Notes under the pieces: model-generated | The model's database searches: none | Told to the model about the DNA's origin: nothing | What the model saw: the letters and a program-made list of their open reading frames with translations, nothing else | Translations under genes and position numbers: made by a program | Shown: positions 1 to 6,351 of the stretch, one piece after another | Layout of the letters: every line of letters starts with the position of its first letter | Position numbering within the stretch: the first letter of the stretch is position 1 | Assembly (NCBI GenBank): GCA_965220955.1 | Contig: CBDCRK010000037.1 | Coordinates: 372,001-436,000 of the forward strand | Reading direction: 5' to 3' | DNA: 64,000 nt | Origin: CBDCRK01 sp965220955 | GTDB taxonomy: Bacteria > Desulfobacterota > Binatia > Bin18 > CBDCRK01

Positions 1-28
1 CTGTCCCGTTGCCGTTCAAGCCTCATCC

Positions 29-205
29 CTACCACCAGCGTTCCAGTAACTTGCCACCGTCCAGCTCCAAGTTGCCAGCTAGCTCGTCAAATTGTAAGCT
101 GTCTTTGGCCGCAAAGACATCGGCAGCAAACAGGGGAATGATCACTCCGCCTTCGCTATGTTTTCGCTTTTTGGGCTTGGTAGAATCCTGAATCCTGCGC
201 GTCTA
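29..205 (-). other. Possible C-terminal coding remnant, unknown family
   Basis: A minus-strand frame is open from just inside the tRNA-Leu-like sequence to a TAG at 29-31. It encodes about 58 residues, with a basic KPKKRK stretch, then a hydrophobic run and an acidic C-terminus ending LLERWW. The composition looks protein-like, but there is no ATG and the frame is closed upstream by a stop inside the tRNA fragment. I do not recognise the family. It may be the tail of a gene whose front was replaced by the tRNA fragment, or a chance open frame. Confidence 0.25.
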
Positions 206-225
206 CCAAATTCCGCCACTTTCGC
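181..225 (-). pseudogene. 5' half of a tRNA-Leu (anticodon CAG), truncated
   Basis: Read on the minus strand, this segment has a 7-nt acceptor strand (225-219), then TG, a leucine-type D arm (216-199, GGTAGACGC core) and an anticodon arm with CAG at 190-188. The D loop has one T more than usual. No variable arm, T arm or matching acceptor 3' strand follows, so the molecule stops after the anticodon stem. TTGGTAGA at 178-185 is an inverted copy of TCTACCAA in the D arm, which suggests a hairpin-templated rearrangement at the break. Confidence 0.45.
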
Positions 226-439
226 CCAAGCCAAGGTCCTTACTTAGCAACCTCCCTCTGATCCTGTCAAGCTCATACGGTCACGGAGTGGAAACTTTCT
301 CGCCAAAGAGAACTTTGAGAGGGTCCTCTTATTGGATGGATTAAGGGGCTCGGTATTCTGCCACCCCGAAGTCTTGCAAGCGAGCAACAAATTTCCCCTA
401 TGTCACAGTTCAGGCGGTTTCAAGTAGCACAATAAATCG
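226..439. other. Gene-free left flank of the IS element
   Basis: I see no convincing coding frame, RNA gene or repeat between the tRNA-Leu fragment and the IS10-like element, apart from the start of the duplicated target at 440. Confidence 0.5.
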
Positions 440-448
440 AGTCTGACC
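440..448. repeat. Left 9-bp target-site duplication of the IS
   Basis: AGTCTGACC at 440-448 is repeated exactly at 1791-1799, directly outside the terminal inverted repeats. Nine base pairs is the duplication length typical of IS10-type IS4-family elements. Confidence 0.9.
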
Positions 449-512
449 CTGAGGAATCCCCAGGAAAAGGCTAGTTATTTTAATAGCCTAGGGGTTGAGG
501 AGCAAGTAAGGA

Positions 513-579
513 GCATGCATGGTATAGGATAATCTTCTTAAGGTGAGCAAACCATCAAGGAGATTATCCCCATGCATGC
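513..579 (+). promoter_or_regulatory. Fold-back hairpin over the transposase RBS and start codon
   Basis: Arms 513-520 (GCATGCAT), 521-522 and 527-535 (GGATAATCT) pair with 572-579, 570-571 and 561-569, leaving a TATA bulge at 523-526. The right arm contains part of the AAGGAG Shine-Dalgarno (557-562) and the ATG (572). A -10-like GATAAT lies at 528-533 inside the left arm. Transcripts starting at the element's own promoter would therefore lack the left arm and stay translatable, while read-through RNA from outside would fold and hide the start. This matches the known fold-back protection of IS10. Confidence 0.7.
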
Positions 580-1771
580 ATCTCAGGTATTGCACAAGGT
601 GAAGGAGTTTTCCACTGGCACGATGCACCTTGCACGGCGCCAAGCCCTAGAGGCAGTAGTGAGGGCAGCCGTGCGAGGGCGGCGAGTGAGCGTGAAAGGG
701 CTGGGGCGAGCGATGGAGAGCAAGGTGGCCCCCAAGCACTGCATCAAGCGTGCCGATCGGTTGTTGTCGAATCGAGATCTACATGAGGAAGGCTTTGGGG
801 AATACGTGGCTTTGGGCCATAGGCTCATTGGCAGCACGAGACGGCCGGTGATCGTGGTGGATTGGTCGGATCTGGATGCCTGCAAGCGCCATTTCCTGCT
901 GCGGGCGGCAGTGCCGATGGGCGGTCGCACATTAAGCGTGTACGAAGAGGTACACAGGGTTAAGACTAAGGAAAAGCCCAAGACCCATAAGGAGTTTTTA
1001 GCCCGTTTGCACAAGGTGTTGCCGCAAGGTTGCCGACCCATTGTCATTACGGATACGGGCTTTCGTACCCCCTGGTTCAAGCAGGTCGAATGTTATGGTT
1101 GGCAGTGGGTAGGTCGGGTGCGCCATCGGCACAAAATCCAGTATACCCAAGACGGTGAGGGGGTGGAGTGTAAGTCTTTGTATCCCCAGGCGAGCAGGAC
1201 TCCTAAGGCTATAGGATGTGTGCGTTTGACCCAGTCCAACCCGCTTACCTCTCAGTTGGTGCTCTACAAGGCCGCCCGCAAAGGCCGAGTGAAGAACACC
1301 CGCTTTGGCCAGCGTGCCCGTGCCAAGCACAGCGAGAAAAACGCTGCGCGCGCCCGCGAACCCTGGCTGTTAGCAACGTCCCTGCCTGTGAGCCCCCAAG
1401 GCGCCGCCAAGGTGGTCAAAGTGTATGCCTCACGCATGCAGATTGAGGAAGCCTTTCGTGACCTCAAGAGCAGCCGCTTTGGTTTGAGTCTGGAGTATAG
1501 TGGTACCCGTCAGCTCCAGCGGCTGCGGATCTTAGTGTTGATTGCCTCGGTGGCCATAGTGGTGCTGTGGCTGGTGGGCAAAGCGACTCAATTGACCCAA
1601 CACCACCGCCACTATCAAGCCAACACAGTGAGAAATCGTGTGGTGTTGTCGACCCTCTTCATTGGTTTGCAGGTGATAAACGACCCACGGGTGAACTTGA
1701 GAAAAGCCGATGTGCTGGCTGCTGCAAAAGTCTTGCAGAATATCGCACAAGCACCTATGAGTGACTATTAA
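572..1771 (+). CDS. IS10-like transposase (IS4 family, DDE)
   Basis: This 399-residue transposase cuts and joins the element ends. The acidic triad is visible as D97 (VVDWSD), D161 (ITDTGF) and E292, the same numbering as Tn10 transposase. The YREK signature is Y285-R288-E292-K299 in YASRMQIEEAFRDLK. The N-terminal part (LGRAMESK...KHCIKRADRLL) also follows Tn10 transposase closely. The ATG at 572 follows AAGGAG at 557-562 and lies within a hairpin that should repress read-through translation. The frame is intact to the stop, and the right inverted repeat begins six bases after it. It is the only gene of the element. Confidence 0.95.
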   Translation: MHASQVLHKVKEFSTGTMHLARRQALEAVVRAAVRGRRVSVKGLGRAMESKVAPKHCIKRADRLLSNRDLHEEGFGEYVALGHRLIGSTRRPVIVVDWSDLDACKRHFLLRAAVPMGGRTLSVYEEVHRVKTKEKPKTHKEFLARLHKVLPQGCRPIVITDTGFRTPWFKQVECYGWQWVGRVRHRHKIQYTQDGEGVECKSLYPQASRTPKAIGCVRLTQSNPLTSQLVLYKAARKGRVKNTRFGQRARAKHSEKNAARAREPWLLATSLPVSPQGAAKVVKVYASRMQIEEAFRDLKSSRFGLSLEYSGTRQLQRLRILVLIASVAIVVLWLVGKATQLTQHHRHYQANTVRNRVVLSTLFIGLQVINDPRVNLRKADVLAAAKVLQNIAQAPMSDY

Positions 1772-1790
1772 ATTTGTGGGGATTCCTCAG

Positions 1791-1799
1791 AGTCTGACC
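1791..1799. repeat. Right 9-bp target-site duplication of the IS
   Basis: AGTCTGACC is an exact copy of 440-448, abutting the right terminal repeat. Removing the element and one copy restores an uninterrupted sequence. Confidence 0.9.
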
Positions 1800-1840
1800 C
1801 TACTTTTTCTATTTTTTTCTCTGGCCTTTTGGTTTTTGAC

Positions 1841-2032
1841 CTAAGCCTGCGACCCCTGCTGTGGAAAGACCCGCTCCAGAACGGCAAGGCTTATTCTTTC
1901 ACTCCTTGCAGCGGTGTCCTCGATGCGAGCCAAGACCTTCGTGATATCTCGCAGAACCCCCGCAATTTTGAAGACCATGACCACTGTTATTATGGTAGCC
2001 GCTACCAGAAATATTGTGTTGAACCAGATCAC
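1841..2032 (-). CDS. Small single-pass membrane protein, unknown
   Basis: This 63-residue protein has one N-terminal transmembrane helix (about residues 3-22, NTIFLVAATIITVVMVFKIA) followed by an amphipathic helix rich in Asp, Glu and Arg. That layout resembles the start of DUF948-type membrane-anchored coiled-coil proteins, but it is too short to assign. The start would be GTG at 2030-2032. AAGGAGG lies upstream with a GAAGAG-ACG-CTCTTC hairpin in the spacer, which could bring it closer to the start. It sits beside the IS element, and the stretch behind it (2109-2234) looks like the tail of another broken gene. Confidence 0.4.
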   Translation of the reverse strand: MIWFNTIFLVAATIITVVMVFKIAGVLRDITKVLARIEDTAARSERISLAVLERVFPQQGSQA

Positions 2033-2108
2033 GAAGAGCGTCTCTTCCTCCTTTTCTTGGCCCCACGATCATATCAGACTACCGTGGGGTCGGTTAATGA
2101 GTGGTTAC

Positions 2109-2234
2109 CTATTCTTTGACGCCAGTGTTCTGCTTGGCGGCGGCATTGGCCTTTAGCTTTTCCAGGTTGATCACCAAGGGGGCCTTGCCCTTCGGTGAGA
2201 TCGAACGATTGTTCTCTTCCCCCCTTTTCCTTGC
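2109..2234 (-). pseudogene. C-terminal gene remnant, unknown family
   Basis: A minus-strand frame without a start codon encodes about 41 residues, ending KANAAAKQNTGVKE before a TAG at 2109-2111. It has coding-like composition (a KAPLVINLEKLK segment) and is cut off upstream by an in-frame stop. It is most simply the last part of a gene lost when the peroxiredoxin region was rearranged. I cannot name the family. Confidence 0.35.
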
Positions 2235-2300
2235 CTAGCCAAATAGATATAAGAAAAATAAGTAACTGCCGAACACAAATTATTTTAATTGGAGGTAAAC

Positions 2301-2960
2301 ATGGCACTACATATAGGTGAAGAAGCGCCCGATTTTACCGTGGAGACAACACAAGGAACGATCCACTTTCATGAATGGATCGGAGACGGATGGGCTGTTC
2401 TGTTTTCCCATCCAAAGGATTTCACCCCGGTCTGCACAACCGAGCTGGGCTACGCGGCCAGCCTCAAGCCGGAATTCGACCAACGCAACTGTAAGCTTAT
2501 CGGTCTGAGCATCGACTCCGTCAGCGATCACACAGCCTGGGCCAAGGACATCCAGGAAACCCAAGGGCATGCACCGAACTACCCGCTTATCGGCGACACT
2601 GATCTGAAGGTAGCCAAGCTCTACGATATGATACACCCCAATGCCAGCGGAACCGCGCAGGGACGAACTGCGGCAGACAATGCCACGGTACGCTCGGTGT
2701 TCGTTATCGGACCGGACAAGAAGATCAAGCTGATGATCACCTATCCCATGACCACTGGGCGCAACTTTGATGAGGTGCTGCGGGTTCTTGATTCGATGCA
2801 GTTGACCGCAAAGCACAAAGTCGCCACCCCGGTCAATTGGAAGCAGGGCGAAGACGTCATCATTGTCCCCGCAGTTTCCAATGACGAAGCCCAGGAAAAA
2901 TACCCAGGGGGCTGGAAAACGCTGAAGCCATATCTACGGATCGTGCCGCAGCCTAAATAA
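2301..2960 (+). CDS. 1-Cys peroxiredoxin (Prx6-type)
   Basis: This 219-residue thiol peroxidase reduces hydrogen peroxide and organic hydroperoxides in the cytoplasm. The active-site motif P-x3-T-x2-C is seen as PKDFTPVC with peroxidatic Cys45. The long C-terminal region (MTTGRNF, then the APVNWKQGEDVI-like segment to residue 219) is typical of the Prx6 group rather than the roughly 190-residue AhpC group. The ATG at 2301 follows GGAGGTAA with ideal spacing; an in-frame TTG at 2289 lies upstream of this site and is not used here. The gene stands alone between unrelated remnants and a convergent phosphatase. Confidence 0.92.
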   Translation: MALHIGEEAPDFTVETTQGTIHFHEWIGDGWAVLFSHPKDFTPVCTTELGYAASLKPEFDQRNCKLIGLSIDSVSDHTAWAKDIQETQGHAPNYPLIGDTDLKVAKLYDMIHPNASGTAQGRTAADNATVRSVFVIGPDKKIKLMITYPMTTGRNFDEVLRVLDSMQLTAKHKVATPVNWKQGEDVIIVPAVSNDEAQEKYPGGWKTLKPYLRIVPQPK

Positions 2961-3003
2961 GGTGCCACTTAGGGGCGACCCCCTGTGGTTGTCCCCCTCC
3001 TGC

Positions 3004-3025
3004 GGGCAGGCACCGGAGCCTGCCC
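3004..3025. repeat. Dispersed palindrome GGGCAGGC/GCCTGCCC
   Basis: An 8-bp inverted repeat with a 6-nt loop lies between two convergent genes and touches the stop of the minus-strand one. A near copy with the same arms occurs at 36695-36716. There is no T tract, so it is better read as a dispersed palindromic repeat than as an intrinsic terminator, although it could serve as a weak bidirectional one. Confidence 0.6.
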
Positions 3026-3720
3026 TACATCTCCTCCTTAATCACCCCCCGCTCTTTTAACAAGTTTAGAATGACATCAAGGCTGTGACTGCGCAGACGA
3101 ACCTTAAGTTGATCATACAGGGTGAAATTCAGCAGCCGCAGCAGTGGTCGGCCGTGTATATAGTCAATAATGTTAACACAGCCAAAGTCCTGCTCAACAT
3201 TAAAGATGCGGCCGTTAGTAGCACCAGTGGCATAAGCAATAATGGCGTTGTTCACTCCCCCGTGAGCAATGAGAAGCGCGGTCTCCCAGTCGTCCTGAGC
3301 AAGCAGGGAATGGATAAACCGTAACGCCCTCTCCTGCACCTGACGGAAACTTTCCCCTCCCAGGTAAGGCTCATCCCATGTAGTACGGGGACTCTTAAAG
3401 AACTCGGCTACTTTTCTGAAGATCTCGCCGATTCCCTTTCCCGCCAGCTCGCTTTCAGCCGGTGAAATCTCGCGCAGATCAGGGGTAAGCAACACTTCCA
3501 TTCCCTTCTCCTGAGCCAGGATCTCAGCGGTCTCGTGCGCGCGCCGCAACGGGCTGGCATAGATTCGATCCAGCGGGACACCCTTAAAGAGCAGAGCCAA
3601 CGCTTTAATCTGCTCTTGCCCCCGCTCAGTGAGGGCACCCCCACCCACCGCTCCCTCACCGGACTGGCTCTGGTAAAGAGTCTCACCATGGCGAACAAGA
3701 TAAAGCCGGCGCTTACTCAT
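3025..3720 (-). CDS. Histidine phosphatase family protein (phosphoglycerate-mutase-like)
   Basis: This 231-residue protein begins MSKRRLYLVRHGETLY, with the catalytic RHG motif (His11 is the phosphoryl acceptor). The second catalytic His is in LLIAHGGVNNAI. An ASPLRRAHETAEIL segment gives the usual phosphate-pocket arginine. The fold covers broad-specificity phosphatases acting on sugar phosphates, cobalamin intermediates and similar compounds, and the substrate cannot be read from sequence. The start at 3720 has GAGGAG eight bases upstream, while an in-frame ATG at 3750 lies upstream of this site. It is transcribed after the enoyl-CoA hydratase with about 130 bases between them. Confidence 0.85.
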   Translation of the reverse strand: MSKRRLYLVRHGETLYQSQSGEGAVGGGALTERGQEQIKALALLFKGVPLDRIYASPLRRAHETAEILAQEKGMEVLLTPDLREISPAESELAGKGIGEIFRKVAEFFKSPRTTWDEPYLGGESFRQVQERALRFIHSLLAQDDWETALLIAHGGVNNAIIAYATGATNGRIFNVEQDFGCVNIIDYIHGRPLLRLLNFTLYDQLKVRLRSHSLDVILNLLKERGVIKEEM

Positions 3721-3854
3721 AGGCTTTCTCCTCAGAAGTGACAAAAGCAATCAGGGCACTTGTCCTTCTCCCAGTTTCTTTCCTTCGAAGCAAAGGGGAA
3801 GAAGCAGGAAGTTTTGCTGACGCCTGATTGCTAACAACGAAAATTTGAAAAAGC

Positions 3855-4667
3855 TTATTTTTTAGCAAACCGACTATCCCGCTCACGCAGAGCTTCTCTG
3901 AGACCCTTTTGTCCCATCTTCTTAACTTCTTCCTTCACCGTGGGCGTCTGATGAGCAATGGCATCGAACTCGGCAGCAGACTGCTCGGCCGCATAAATGC
4001 CCATCACCTCAAAGAAACGATTAGTGGCAGCTTTGTGCAGGGTCAGAAGCTCGGCTGATACCATGGCTACCCTGCGGGCATATGCCAGGACCTCCTCCTC
4101 AAGCCTCTCACGAGGGTACATACGATTGATGAGCCCATTCTCCAGTGCCTCCTGGGCGGTCATCGAATCGCCGGTAAAGAGAAATTCCTTAGTTTTGCGC
4201 ATACCAATAAGGTAGGGCCACATGGAAAGCGTGGGCAGCACCCCAAGAGTCCGGCCAGCCGGATGGCCGAACTGGGCATCGTCTGCGGCAAAAACAATGT
4301 CACAATGACCAACAAATTCGGTTGCACCAGCCAGGCAGTACCCATGCACCTGGGCAATGGTGGGCTTAGGCAGGTTCCATAACCGCTGCCAGCGTTCAAC
4401 AATTTTGCGTAGGCCCCAACGGTCGTTGGTCACCGTGAAACTCCCGCTCCCAGATACCGGCTGGAGGTCGTACCCTGCACAGAACGCCCGACCCGACCCG
4501 CGGATGATAAGCACACTAGCCTCAGAATTACCCTCAAACTCGTCAAGTGCCTGATCCAGCTCCGAAAGGAGCTGGCGACTCATGGCATTCAATTTTTCCG
4601 GGCGGTTGAGTGTAACGCGGAAGATTCGGTCCTCAACCTTCTCGTAGATGATCACCTCGTAAGCCAT
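3855..4667 (-). CDS. Enoyl-CoA hydratase/isomerase family protein
   Basis: This 270-residue crotonase-fold protein has the N-terminal signature RVTLNRPEKLNAM. The oxyanion-hole strands are FCAGYDL and GYCLAGATEF. The C-terminal half is helical and typical of the family. Members hydrate or isomerise enoyl-CoA thioesters, but the family is broad. One of the two glutamates typical of true hydratases appears replaced by histidine or aspartate (GHPAGRTLG region), so another acyl-CoA reaction is possible. AAGGAGG lies a few bases before the ATG. It is one of three crotonase paralogues in this window, the others at 23141 and 25446. Confidence 0.88.
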   Translation of the reverse strand: MAYEVIIYEKVEDRIFRVTLNRPEKLNAMSRQLLSELDQALDEFEGNSEASVLIIRGSGRAFCAGYDLQPVSGSGSFTVTNDRWGLRKIVERWQRLWNLPKPTIAQVHGYCLAGATEFVGHCDIVFAADDAQFGHPAGRTLGVLPTLSMWPYLIGMRKTKEFLFTGDSMTAQEALENGLINRMYPRERLEEEVLAYARRVAMVSAELLTLHKAATNRFFEVMGIYAAEQSAAEFDAIAHQTPTVKEEVKKMGQKGLREALRERDSRFAKK

Positions 4668-4751
4668 ACTGTTTCCTCCTTTGCTTGGGCAGAATTCCTA
4701 TGGCTTAACATAGGGAGGGAAGAACGGCAAACGGGAAGAGGGCTACAGTTG

Positions 4752-5061
4752 TCAGGGCAGGGTAAAATGGAACGTGCTTCCTTTGTCAACTTCGCTCTCC
4801 ACCCAAATCCGACCCCGGTGCAACTCTACAATATGCTTAATGCTTAGCAATGGCCAGGCCCAATCCCAGCCCACCAGACTTAAACCCAATCATCCCCGAC
4901 GAGTGGACAAAGATAGAACTGACCTCGACGTCCAGTAGATCTTCAGCGCTGCTGAGCGCACGCGCTAACACCTCCTGCAGGTCCAGGGTAGAATTGAGAA
5001 GAACCGAGATATCGTGCAGAGTTTGCAGTTTTTTCAGGACGGAGAGCCCCTTTCCTTCCAT
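4752..5061 (-). pseudogene. Sensor histidine kinase remnant: GAF start joined to ATPase tail
   Basis: Read on the minus strand, the first part (LKKLQTLHDISVLLNSTLDL...) is the N-terminal linker and start of a GAF domain. It jumps directly to the C-terminal ATPase G2 box, GGLGLGLAIAKH, so the middle of the domain set is deleted. The final stretch (IVELHRGRIWVESEVDKGS...FTLP) continues in another frame after a duplicated AAGCATT near 4836 and reaches a TGA at 4752-4754. Two lesions therefore inactivate it. A related GAF remnant lies at 9345-9517. Confidence 0.75.
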
Positions 5062-5108
5062 TACGATCCCCCTAAAAGTTAGGGAATTATATACCCTTTT
5101 TCATGCCG

Positions 5109-5140
5109 TTGACAATAAATTGTATATGGTGTGGTATAAT
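5109..5140 (+). promoter_or_regulatory. Promoter with possible operator for the toxin-antitoxin pair
   Basis: TTGACA at 5109-5114 and TATAAT at 5135-5140 are both consensus, but they lie 20 bp apart, longer than the usual 17. The -10 is preceded by TG one base away, making it an extended -10 that tolerates poor spacing. ACAAT-AA-ATTGT (5112-5123) is an inverted repeat overlapping the -35 and is a plausible site for self-repression by the antitoxin. Transcription would start about 60 bases before the gene at 5210. Confidence 0.6.
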
Positions 5141-5209
5141 GGGGGAGAAGGTGGAGAGGAATGAAAAGAACCACAATCACGAAAAAGGAAAGAGGAAGGA
5201 GGCACGGGT

Positions 5210-5701
5210 ATGTATTCATCTGTTACCGTGGCCAATTGTCTCCTTGATATGGCAGAACGTGACAGCGAATCTCTAACCCCCATGAAAATCCAGAAGCTCG
5301 TGTATATTGCTAATGGTTGGCATTTGGGGCTGTTTAGGAAACCCCTTGTATCGGAAGAGGTTGAAGCATGGGATTGGGGACCTGTCTTTCCTAAGCTGTA
5401 TCATACATTCAAACACTACGGGAAAAGGGCGATTACTCAGAAGGCCATTGATCCTTCTCCGGGGGAATATTCCTCATCCAGAGTAAAAGAGGAAGCCTGG
5501 GAATTTCTTGAAGAGGTGTGGCGTGTATATCAGCCGTATACGGGGATTCAGCTCGCAAACCTGACACATAAGCCTGATGCTCCGTGGAATACCGTGACAA
5601 GCTTTTATCGGAAACGATTTCGGAGCATACCACATCACCTAGTTATTCAGAATTCGGTTATTGAAGAGCACTACAAGATGTTGGCGAACCAAGATGGCTA
5701 A
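5210..5701 (+). CDS. Panacea-domain (DUF4065/SocA-like) antitoxin
   Basis: This 163-residue protein belongs to the Panacea/DUF4065 family, recognised from the N-terminal VANCLLDMAERDSESLTPMKIQKLVYIANGWHL and the following EEVEAWDWGPVFPKLYHTFKHYG. In described systems the domain is an antitoxin that neutralises many unrelated toxins, and SocA is a proteolytic adaptor of the same family. AAGGAGG lies seven bases before the ATG. The next gene starts inside its 3' end (8-bp overlap), as in translationally coupled toxin-antitoxin pairs. The promoter carries an inverted repeat that could serve self-regulation. That it is an antitoxin for 5694-6068 is inferred from arrangement. Confidence 0.85.
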   Translation: MYSSVTVANCLLDMAERDSESLTPMKIQKLVYIANGWHLGLFRKPLVSEEVEAWDWGPVFPKLYHTFKHYGKRAITQKAIDPSPGEYSSSRVKEEAWEFLEEVWRVYQPYTGIQLANLTHKPDAPWNTVTSFYRKRFRSIPHHLVIQNSVIEEHYKMLANQDG

Positions 5702-6068
5702 AATACGCCCGCCATCTGAGAGTCTTGAACATGATCCCGATAGGGAAGCCGCACAAGAAGAGGCTAGCCTTGGGTCTGCTCAGGTGGCTGATCTTCGTCA
5801 ATCTACAGAACTGCGACGGGAATATGCAGACAAGGCACATCGGATTGTATGTCGGTGGCTACTGGGGGTCGGTGGATTACTTGTTATTGATGCGATCCAC
5901 AAGCCTTTCTCTTGTCAGGAAATCGCAGGGAGAAGCTCTTGGTTTTGCAAATTGCCGTCATTTGATGTTGAGACTGAGGTAATGATTAGTCTCATTGGTG
6001 GGACCACCATTGCTATCATCGGCTTGGTTCTTGCCGTAATAAAAGGACTATTCCCATCCTCTTCATAA
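5694..6068 (+). CDS. Small two-helix membrane protein, putative toxin partner
   Basis: This 124-residue protein overlaps the antitoxin gene by 8 bp. The first 50 residues are charged and predicted cytoplasmic. Two hydrophobic helices follow, around CRWLLGVGGLLVIDAI and MISLIGGTTIAIIGLVLAVI, separated by a short loop with two cysteines. I do not recognise the family. Panacea antitoxins are known to pair with diverse toxins, including membrane-active ones, so a membrane-depolarising toxin is a reasonable guess, but no toxin motif is visible. The ATG at 5694 has no clear Shine-Dalgarno of its own and likely depends on translation of the upstream gene. Confidence 0.65.
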   Translation: MAKIRPPSESLEHDPDREAAQEEASLGSAQVADLRQSTELRREYADKAHRIVCRWLLGVGGLLVIDAIHKPFSCQEIAGRSSWFCKLPSFDVETEVMISLIGGTTIAIIGLVLAVIKGLFPSSS

Positions 6069-6092
6069 ACAGACAAAGGTCTAAGTCAGGGG

Positions 6093-6265
6093 TTAGACAA
6101 TCAAATCTTGATACCGGAGCCGCTTGCCAACCATCCCGAGAGCTAAGAAGCTCATCTATGCGATGATGTCTAGCCCACGGACATTGTGACGGCCTGCAAA
6201 CTCGTTGACGTAGCGGCCCAGATGCTTCGTGCTCATTTTGTGGTAGGTTCCAATATATCCCCTTG
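6093..6265 (-). pseudogene. C-terminal remnant of an IS1595-family (ISXO2-like) transposase
   Basis: The minus strand encodes GTYHKMSTKHLGRYVNEFAG followed by RHNVRGLDIIA, a stop codon, and then MVGKRLRYQDLIV before TAA at 6093-6095. This is the characteristic end of IS1595-type transposases. A TAG interrupts it and everything upstream is missing. It marks an old insertion between the toxin-antitoxin pair and the restriction-modification genes. No terminal inverted repeats could be paired. Confidence 0.7.
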
Positions 6266-6351
6266 CACAGGGACTGGCAGGGAAGAACCTGAAATATCAG
6301 GACTTGATTGCGGAGTAAGGGGAGAATCTTGGCATTCTCCATAGGACGAAT

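Larger units (their letters stand above)
449..1790 (+). mobile_element. Intact IS10-like element (IS4 family)
   Basis: The element is 1342 bp. It has perfect 13-bp terminal inverted repeats, CTGAGGAATCCCC at 449-461 and its reverse complement at 1778-1790, and exact 9-bp flanking duplications. It carries one full-length transposase gene and a hairpin over the transposase start. The terminus begins CTGA and contains ATCCCC, as IS10 ends do. Size (IS10 is 1329 bp), termini, duplication length and protein all agree, and nothing looks decayed, so it is probably a recent and possibly active insertion. Confidence 0.93.

Noticed and set aside
2074..2307. Minus-strand frame overlapping the peroxiredoxin start
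   Set aside because: It lies in a different frame from the coding-like remnant at 2109-2234 and overlaps the peroxiredoxin ribosome site.
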